A stretch of 9,452 bases of DNA from an uncultured Lachnospiraceae bacterium (lineage in GTDB: Bacteria; Bacillota; Clostridia; Lachnospirales; Lachnospiraceae): positions 5,542-14,993 of the forward strand of contig CAJTMZ010000101.1 of assembly GCA_910577445.1 (NCBI GenBank), written 5' to 3'. How positions within the stretch are numbered: position 1 is the first letter of the stretch; every line of letters starts with the position of its first letter. Positions 4,880 through 9,452 of the stretch are shown in pieces. The notes below the pieces were generated by a model, which saw nothing but the letters and a program-made list of their open reading frames with translations, was not told the DNA's origin and searched no databases. The translations under genes and the position numbers were made by a program.

Positions 4880-7204
4880 TTAATTGTTTGTCTCAAATTG
4901 CTCCCTCGCCGCCTCAAACAGATTGTGAAGGTAAGGGTATTCCCATTTATCTGCGCCTGCGTTGGGAATTGTGCCATCGCCCCATCCCATGCCCGGCTCG
5001 CCGCCGTAATCGACGAAACTGGCCGCCATGTAGCGGACGGTATTCACCAGCACGGTGTTCGGCTCCTGCTTTCGCACGCCGATTACTTCCGACATATTGT
5101 TTTTGCCGAACTTAAAGAAATCCACATATTCCAGAATTTCTTCCCCCGTATCATATTCAAAATAGTATCCATACAGGTCGCAGCCATCCTCCAAATGACT
5201 CTTTTCAAAAGTGAGATTCGACACCCTTCCCGGGCACAGTTCTTCGCTGCACCGTATCGCCTCCGCCTGAAACGCTTCCCAATCCTTTGGGTCATGGAAT
5301 GGATTTTCTCCAACGGGATTCGTTACCGGCAGACAGTGAATCTGATTTTCTTCTTCCCAGGGTATATAAGACACATCCCCGTTGAGAAAATAATTCGCAA
5401 ACCCGTCCGGCTGTTCAATCTGGAAGCTCCCCTCGGAGCGCAGACCGCCTCTGGAATACGGGTCTTTGCGGATATAAAAAATCTCCGGTATAAATACCGT
5501 CTCGCCGGCCGGCAGATAATTCGGATTCTTCGGCGCCTCCCCGGTTCTTGCTATTGCCGTCCATTGAAATCCTGTTCCGTAAAAACGTTCGCTGATACGC
5601 CAGAGACTGTCTCCCTCCTGCACTTTGTATTCCTGCATCCTGTCGCCCGTAAGTTTGATATAGTCCTTTGGTTCCTCCCATTTTGGCAGTTCGTAAACCG
5701 GCGCAAAAGAATCTCTCCGCTCCCGCTTGGTCTTTTCCTCCTGTTCTTCCTCCGTTAAGCCGTTTGCCACCGCCCGTGCGCTGTTCGCCACCTCTTTTTC
5801 CGTCTTATACGCAAACTGCTGCGTCTGCGGGTCCCATAGCAGATAAGAGGGCGGCGTGTAATCCTCTTCCACCGCTTTTGCACCGTTTACATGAACCGGT
5901 GCGCCAATCCGCATATCCGCGTAACCGTCGCCGTTTAAATCAGGATAAGTAATCGTATCCGGCAGCTCGATGCTCAGAGATACCCTGCCCTCCTGCAGGA
6001 TTTCGCCGTTTTCCATATCCGTCACTGTCATGTCGTAGGACTCGTCCATGCAAAAGCCATTCAGGAGATAATAGCGAAGTTCTTCATCCTCGGAAGTCTC
6101 ATCATCACTTTCCTCCATAGAACGGGCAGCGGAAATAATGACGTCTTTCCTGAAATCATATAGATAGTCGGAAAAAGAAGCTTTTTCTTCCTTATCGTCC
6201 TTCGCAAGGCAAAAGCGCAGGGAAAGCATCCTGCCGTCCTCCGTAAGGGGCAGCTCATAATCGGCCTTAGCAAGCACACCAAAATACCGCATAACTCCTT
6301 CGTCTCCGTCATCAATCCCGCGGACTTCCAGAAAGCTGCGCTTCGGGTTCTCCAGCTCGGTCAGACGCTCGTCGTGGTCAATCCAGTAAAGGTTTTCCTC
6401 ATCCATCCCATGGCCGAAGTCCAGACTGCCGTAACGCTGGAAAACATCATCAAACACATATTCCAGTGTTTCGTCGTCATCTTCCGATGGCGCGTTCAAC
6501 AGAGTAAGTCCGTATGCCGTCCGGTCTTTCATATAAAGATTAACCTTTGAGTTCCGGCTGTACAGATAATAAAACTCATTGCCGTCCTCCTCTTTCACTG
6601 TTTCCTGTATATAGTAAAACAGCTTCCCGTTGTCTGCGCTCCATACCGACAGAGGATGCTCTTTCGAGTCGAATCTCCTTTTCAGCGTATCGTATAAATC
6701 GAGGGCGTGGTCGTCCTTTGTCATGGGAAAGGTATAGTACAGAAAATGAAGTGAGTTCTCATCAGTTTCCTCCATAGCCGCCTTGTTCAACGCCGTCTCC
6801 ATTTCTCCGGGAGAATTGTAAAACCGCCATGTCACATCCGCTTCTCCCTCAAACCGAAAAGCCGACGGCGCACCCCACTCGGTTTCCAGCTTTTCCCCCT
6901 TATAATCCCTAATCGTAATTTCCGCGCCGGCATAGGGGCTTACAGGAGTATATTTATACAGATATCCGCTAAGCTCCTGCACCTCGCAGCTCTCATGCTC
7001 TTCCGGCCACTCTCCCGGTTCTTCCTTTCTTTCAGCGATTTGCGTTTCTTTTGCTCCTCCGGACGGCGCGCCGCAGGCCGCAAGCAGCAAACCAAGGGCG
7101 GCTATGCCGATGATACGGTTTCCTGTTTTTTTGTTCCGCCGTCTTCTTGCGTTGGAATCGGTTTTCTGATTTGTTTTGGTATTCTGATAAAAATCTTTTG
7201 CCAT
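4880..7204 (-). CDS. Large LysM-domain lipoprotein
   Basis: A 774-residue exported lipoprotein. A long, very basic N-terminus (RRRRNKK at 20-26) precedes a hydrophobic stretch (31-41) and a lipobox LAAC, with Cys44 as the lipid-bearing residue. The mature part should sit on the outer face of the membrane. Residues about 45-420 are acidic and unrecognised. Residues 422-430 (D-L-N-G-D-G-Y-A-D) form a DxNxDGxxD calcium-binding loop of the kind found in FG-GAP or dockerin-like repeats. Residues 526-573 are a LysM domain (YKVQEGDSLWRISERFYG up to AGETVFIPE), which binds peptidoglycan. The last 200 residues are unrecognised and contain no visible catalytic signature. GGAAGG lies seven bases before the ATG. 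It is the first gene of the operon with the ArsC-like and HEPN genes. Many acidic DDE/EE clusters suggest a surface or calcium-rich setting. A sensory, cell-wall-associated or binding role is plausible, but no specific function is supported. Confidence 0.88.
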   Translation of the reverse strand: MAKDFYQNTKTNQKTDSNARRRRNKKTGNRIIGIAALGLLLAACGAPSGGAKETQIAERKEEPGEWPEEHESCEVQELSGYLYKYTPVSPYAGAEITIRDYKGEKLETEWGAPSAFRFEGEADVTWRFYNSPGEMETALNKAAMEETDENSLHFLYYTFPMTKDDHALDLYDTLKRRFDSKEHPLSVWSADNGKLFYYIQETVKEEDGNEFYYLYSRNSKVNLYMKDRTAYGLTLLNAPSEDDDETLEYVFDDVFQRYGSLDFGHGMDEENLYWIDHDERLTELENPKRSFLEVRGIDDGDEGVMRYFGVLAKADYELPLTEDGRMLSLRFCLAKDDKEEKASFSDYLYDFRKDVIISAARSMEESDDETSEDEELRYYLLNGFCMDESYDMTVTDMENGEILQEGRVSLSIELPDTITYPDLNGDGYADMRIGAPVHVNGAKAVEEDYTPPSYLLWDPQTQQFAYKTEKEVANSARAVANGLTEEEQEEKTKRERRDSFAPVYELPKWEEPKDYIKLTGDRMQEYKVQEGDSLWRISERFYGTGFQWTAIARTGEAPKNPNYLPAGETVFIPEIFYIRKDPYSRGGLRSEGSFQIEQPDGFANYFLNGDVSYIPWEEENQIHCLPVTNPVGENPFHDPKDWEAFQAEAIRCSEELCPGRVSNLTFEKSHLEDGCDLYGYYFEYDTGEEILEYVDFFKFGKNNMSEVIGVRKQEPNTVLVNTVRYMAASFVDYGGEPGMGWGDGTIPNAGADKWEYPYLHNLFEAAREQFETNN

Positions 7205-7280
7205 ATATTGTCCTTCCAGCCGTCAATCTGCTATCCCGATTTGTGCTATTTTCTTTGTCATGGCGCCCCTATTTACCGTA

Positions 7281-7289
7281 ATTGTACCA
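7281..7289 (-). promoter_or_regulatory. Possible extended -10 promoter of the lipoprotein operon
   Basis: On the minus strand TGG-TACAAT (7289-7281) combines a TGn extension with a -10 box matching five of six bases. There is no good -35 at the normal distance (TACTCG at 7309-7304), which extended -10 promoters can lack. Transcription would begin near 7274, about 70 bases before the ATG at 7204. Confidence 0.35.
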
Positions 7290-7350
7290 TAATTTCATGT
7301 TGGCGAGTAGATTTTCCGAAAATGAAACCGGCATTTTTCAAACATGCTCT

Positions 7351-7379
7351 AAAAAAATTTCTCTGCCAGCCATGAGAAA
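7351..7379 (-). terminator. Weak minus-strand hairpin followed by seven T
   Basis: On the minus strand TTTCTC (7379-7374) pairs with GAGAAA (7363-7358) around a 10-base loop, followed directly by T7 (7357-7351). The shape is that of a small rho-independent terminator. No gene ends here on this strand, so it would only stop antisense transcripts coming from the toxin-like gene. The stem is AT-rich and may be chance. Confidence 0.2.
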
Positions 7380-7382
7380 ATC

Positions 7383-7412
7383 TTGTGATGAAAAAGGCCT
7401 TTAAAGCATAAT
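7383..7412 (+). promoter_or_regulatory. Candidate promoter of the leukocidin-like gene
   Basis: TTGTGA (7383-7388) and CATAAT (7407-7412) are separated by 18 bases, with transcription expected near 7419 and a leader of about 35 bases. The region between the divergent lipoprotein and toxin-like genes is AT-rich. No clear operator was found in it. Confidence 0.42.
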
Positions 7413-7452
7413 ACATAAATAACCACTAACAAAAATAAAGAAGGACCCAATT

Positions 7453-8667
7453 ATGTCAGTGAAAGAAAACGAAATCACCCTGCACACTCATATTGAAAGC
7501 AGAAAACATACGGTGACAGCACAGCAGAAAATCGTAGAAAATACTCTTTGTATCTCGTCCGCACACGAATTTTCAGATTCGCTGCACGCAAGAGAAGCAG
7601 ATGCCGAAAACGGATATGACTGGTATTTTATCAAACAAACGCCTAAATTAAACGGCGAACCGGGATATGATGCGCATTACGCCCATACGCGACAGGATGT
7701 AAACGGTGAAAGCTGGTATGTAGGAGAGGGAAATGTTGCGCTTTACTATGTCAGCTCATATACATTGGAATCCCTAATCACGGAAACCGGCAGCAATAAA
7801 GATTTTATTTCAAAAGTCGATACAATTGAATTTAAACCTACCGCTATCAACGAAGAGACAACATACGTCTCCAGCTTTGGCTATAATATAGGCGGTGCAT
7901 TTGGCATTGAAGGAGGCAAAGAGGGCGGCGACAGCGGCGTAAAAGGTTCTGCTTCTTTAAGCTGGGGCATAAATTTCGATGAATCCATCTCGGTTTCAAT
8001 AAGAGATTGTGACTGCGCCGCTTATACAGGCGGAAATGACAATGAAAGCCGGGTAAAATGGGTATATACATTCAAAAGGCCAAGTGGGAAATATCAAAAA
8101 ATAGAAGGCATTCCAGATTTAGCGCATTCCACTTTTACACCTGAAAATATATGGATTTGGAGAATACCGACAAAGCACAGGAATCTTTTTAAAACGTTCT
8201 GTTCTTCTGTACAGGTAAATGTATCCAGCATCATCTCCCGTTACAGCGGTTCACAGAGTGCAAAAATCATCGATTCCGCCCCTCAGAGCGTATCGGACAC
8301 TTTTGACCTGCCTTTTCCGCCATTGCTGTGCTGTGAAGAACAGTTCCTTACATTTGACAAAGAAGGCGGAACAAAACATCTTCCGATTATGACAGAATAC
8401 CGCAAATTGGATTTCTCTATTATAGACGAAAAAGGCGAACCCTGCGGCTGGGTAAACGTAAAACACCTGCAGGCGCACACTGAGAACTCCATGCTTGAAA
8501 TTTCAGTTGAAGAATTATCCGAAGCAGCAAAATCAAGTGACAATAGAAACTGCAGAATAATTATTACAGGCAATAATGATAATAAAACCATGACTTATCA
8601 GAATACTTCACAGGACCTGGAAAGTATTCAGGTGGTCGTGTCACAGCTCGTAAAACCCGCCAAATAG
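7453..8667 (+). CDS. Leukocidin/alpha-hemolysin-like pore-forming toxin homologue
   Basis: A 404-residue protein that matches the staphylococcal leukocidin/alpha-hemolysin family of beta-barrel pore formers in several ordered places. FGYNIGG (142-148) equals the LGYNIGG that opens the stem region of leukocidin S components, as I recall them. A glycine/serine-rich alternating stretch follows (149-182, with GSASLSWG), the position of the membrane-inserting stem hairpin. RVKWVYTF (200-207) corresponds to the post-stem strand (SVQWGIKA-like). PDLAHSTFTPENI (221-233) matches the family's PPLVHSGFNPSFI-like rim motif. Unlike classical members (about 300 mature residues), it carries roughly 90 extra C-terminal residues and no N-terminal signal peptide; its start is polar (MSVKENEITLHTHIES). 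It has cysteines at 33, 186, 188, 250, 293, 294, 331 and 367, whereas the classical mature toxins largely lack them. AGAAGGA lies about eight bases before the ATG. It is a single gene with its own promoter, divergent from the lipoprotein operon. The family call is by eye; activity and target are unknown. Confidence 0.7.
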   Translation: MSVKENEITLHTHIESRKHTVTAQQKIVENTLCISSAHEFSDSLHAREADAENGYDWYFIKQTPKLNGEPGYDAHYAHTRQDVNGESWYVGEGNVALYYVSSYTLESLITETGSNKDFISKVDTIEFKPTAINEETTYVSSFGYNIGGAFGIEGGKEGGDSGVKGSASLSWGINFDESISVSIRDCDCAAYTGGNDNESRVKWVYTFKRPSGKYQKIEGIPDLAHSTFTPENIWIWRIPTKHRNLFKTFCSSVQVNVSSIISRYSGSQSAKIIDSAPQSVSDTFDLPFPPLLCCEEQFLTFDKEGGTKHLPIMTEYRKLDFSIIDEKGEPCGWVNVKHLQAHTENSMLEISVEELSEAAKSSDNRNCRIIITGNNDNKTMTYQNTSQDLESIQVVVSQLVKPAK

Positions 8668-8668
8668 G

Positions 8669-8724
8669 CTTTCCCGGGTGTAGTACGGTCAGAGGACTTC
8701 CGGCAAGGTGTGTAAACGGGAAAG
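8669..8724 (+). other. Structured region just after the toxin-like gene
   Basis: CTTTCCCG (8669-8676) pairs with CGGGAAAG (8717-8724), an 8-bp perfect stem starting two bases after the stop codon. The 40-base interior can fold further, for example GTC-AGAG-GAC with CG/CG beyond a TT bulge around 8685-8700. It would be part of the 3' untranslated region of the toxin-like mRNA. No U-run follows, so it is not a terminator by itself. Confidence 0.35.
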
Positions 8725-8749
8725 GCGTATCAGAATACCGGCAGCAATA

Positions 8750-8808
8750 GAACTATGGCAGGGGCCGCCGCGTTAAGAAATTAGCGCGCGGCTCCCCTAC
8801 CGTAGTTC
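8750..8808 (+). terminator. Long GC-rich hairpin with GAAA tetraloop (terminator or structured RNA)
   Basis: GAACTATGG (8750-8758) pairs with CCGTAGTTC (8800-8808) with one T-G pair. AGGG (8760-8763) pairs with CCCT (8795-8798), GCCGC (8764-8768) with GCGGC (8788-8792), and GCG (8770-8772) with CGC (8785-8787). TTAA pairs with TTAG around a GAAA loop (8777-8780). There is one C-A mismatch, a two-base bulge and a one-base bulge. The GAAA loop makes sense only for plus-strand RNA, in line with transcription of the toxin-like gene. The following ATTTGGTTTTG is only moderately T-rich, so a terminator role is likely but not ideal. From 8809 to the MFS stop at 8927 nothing further was recognised. 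Confidence 0.45.
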
Positions 8809-8926
8809 ATTTGGTTTTGATGCATACTAGATTTAACAGGGCTTTGCGGCCTTCCCAACGCACTCACATCCATTGTTTTACTGCCGTCCCCCTCATAATC
8901 CTGACGCAATAATCACTTTTCCTGCC

Positions 8927-9452
8927 TCATGCTGACGCCTCCTGCTGCTCCCTTTCCATATTTCTAAAAAATCTCATTGCGGACAGCCCTGCAATACAAA
9001 CTATGATACCTGTTGGGATTAAGACAAAATATACAGCGCTGTAAAATCTGTCAAACAAAAAACCGTACACGATTTGTCCTATGGGCTGAACGCACAAAGT
9101 AACCGTTGATGTATAAGCCATCACTTTTCCTATTAAATGATTTGGTGTCCTCTGTTGTATGAGTGAAACAGCAAAAATAGAAAATATACTGATAACAGCC
9201 TGCATACCGCAAAACGATGCAATCGTAACGCCATACTTTATAATGGCATTCACCGGCATAAGGAAAACAATGCCGGCAGGGATAATAAAAATACCAAGAG
9301 TTGCAAGCAGGACAGATAATTTATGTATTTTCAATTTCTCTGCCAAAACTCCTGCGGCAATGCTCCCTAAGATTGTAGCGACTGCCAACGCACTTTCCGC
9401 TGCCCCATAATATTTTGCATTAAATCCGAGGACAGTCCGCACAAGAAATGGA
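8927..9452 (-). CDS. MFS efflux transporter, C-terminal part (cut by window edge)
   Basis: The last 174 residues of a major facilitator superfamily transporter. The N-terminal half lies beyond the right edge, so any start inside the window is false. About five to six membrane helices are visible, including VATILGSIAAGVLAEKL, VLLATLGIFIIPAGIVFLM, YGVTIASFCGMQAVISIFSI and VYFVLIPTGIIVCIAGLSAM. The segments PFLVRTVLGFNAKYYGAAES and QQRTPNHLIGKVMAYTST, with the cytoplasmic RTPxxLxGKV loop, are typical of the MefA/EntS-like drug and siderophore exporters. The protein ends in a short charged tail (RNMEREQQEASA). Known relatives expel macrolides, tetracyclines or siderophores; the substrate here is not readable. 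The gene converges on the toxin-like gene, with about 260 bases between them. Confidence 0.9.
   Translation of the reverse strand, partial: PFLVRTVLGFNAKYYGAAESALAVATILGSIAAGVLAEKLKIHKLSVLLATLGIFIIPAGIVFLMPVNAIIKYGVTIASFCGMQAVISIFSIFAVSLIQQRTPNHLIGKVMAYTSTVTLCVQPIGQIVYGFLFDRFYSAVYFVLIPTGIIVCIAGLSAMRFFRNMEREQQEASA

Noticed and set aside
4898..5758. A 286-codon plus-strand open frame opposite the lipoprotein gene
   Set aside because: It lies wholly antisense to a gene with a lipobox, LysM domain and ribosome binding site. It has no recognised motif or Shine-Dalgarno site of its own. Long antisense frames are common opposite codon-biased genes.
7061..7072. A second GGCGCGCC site, like the core of the 97-114 palindrome
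   Set aside because: It lies inside the lipoprotein coding sequence near the lipobox, without the extended symmetry of the first, and is best explained by codon composition.
8668..8926. Possible transposon end or group II intron remnant
   Set aside because: No domain V-like sequence, transposase fragment, target-site duplication or matching inverted end was found. Secondary structure alone does not support a mobile element.
9440..9442. GTG at 9442 as the start of the MFS protein
   Set aside because: The reading frame continues without a stop to the window edge with family-like residues (PFL before VRTVLGFN), so the gene is simply cut.

Overview
The window looks like chromosomal DNA from a low-to-moderate G+C Firmicute, most likely a gut clostridium of the Lachnospiraceae type. 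Strong AGGAGG-type ribosome binding sites, TTGNNN/TATAAT promoters and the character of the proteins (MepA-like MATE pump, YjbR protein, arsenate-reductase-like protein, LysM lipoprotein) point that way. The species cannot be named from sequence alone. Seven complete genes and one partial gene are well supported, plus one larger gene of special interest at the right. No tRNA, rRNA, CRISPR array or insertion sequence was seen.

Left part (1-2580): a LysR-type regulator (166-1053, +) faces a MATE-family efflux pump (1118-2461, -). The regulator leader holds a perfect 18-bp palindrome that overlaps a second, mutually exclusive GC hairpin. The pump has a weak promoter abutted by an ATAC-N7-GTAT dyad, the classical LysR-type binding site, so the neighbouring regulator may control the pump.

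Middle (2581-4486): a small MmcQ/YjbR-family protein (-) and a P-loop nucleotide-kinase-like protein (+) are divergently transcribed from two good promoters. A three-gene leftward operon follows (7204 to 3770): a 774-aa LysM lipoprotein, a Spx/ArsC-like thioredoxin-fold protein and a HEPN-type protein with an R-x4-H motif. Gaps are only 14 and 10 bases, and a rho-independent terminator overlaps the last codons.

Right part (7205-9452): a 404-aa protein (7453-8667, +) is transcribed away from the lipoprotein operon. It carries motifs of the staphylococcal leukocidin/alpha-hemolysin family of beta-barrel pore-forming toxins: a GYNIGG stem entrance, a glycine/serine-rich stem region and a PDLAHSTFTP rim motif. 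It lacks a signal peptide and contains eight cysteines, both unlike known family members. This is the most unusual item in the window. It is followed by about 140 bases of RNA-like secondary structure, including a long hairpin capped by a GAAA tetraloop. The C-terminal half of an MFS drug-efflux-type transporter (-) runs off the right edge.

Functional links between the toxin-like gene and its neighbours are not shown by the sequence. The only common themes are efflux (MATE, MFS) and the cell envelope (LysM lipoprotein, possible pore former).
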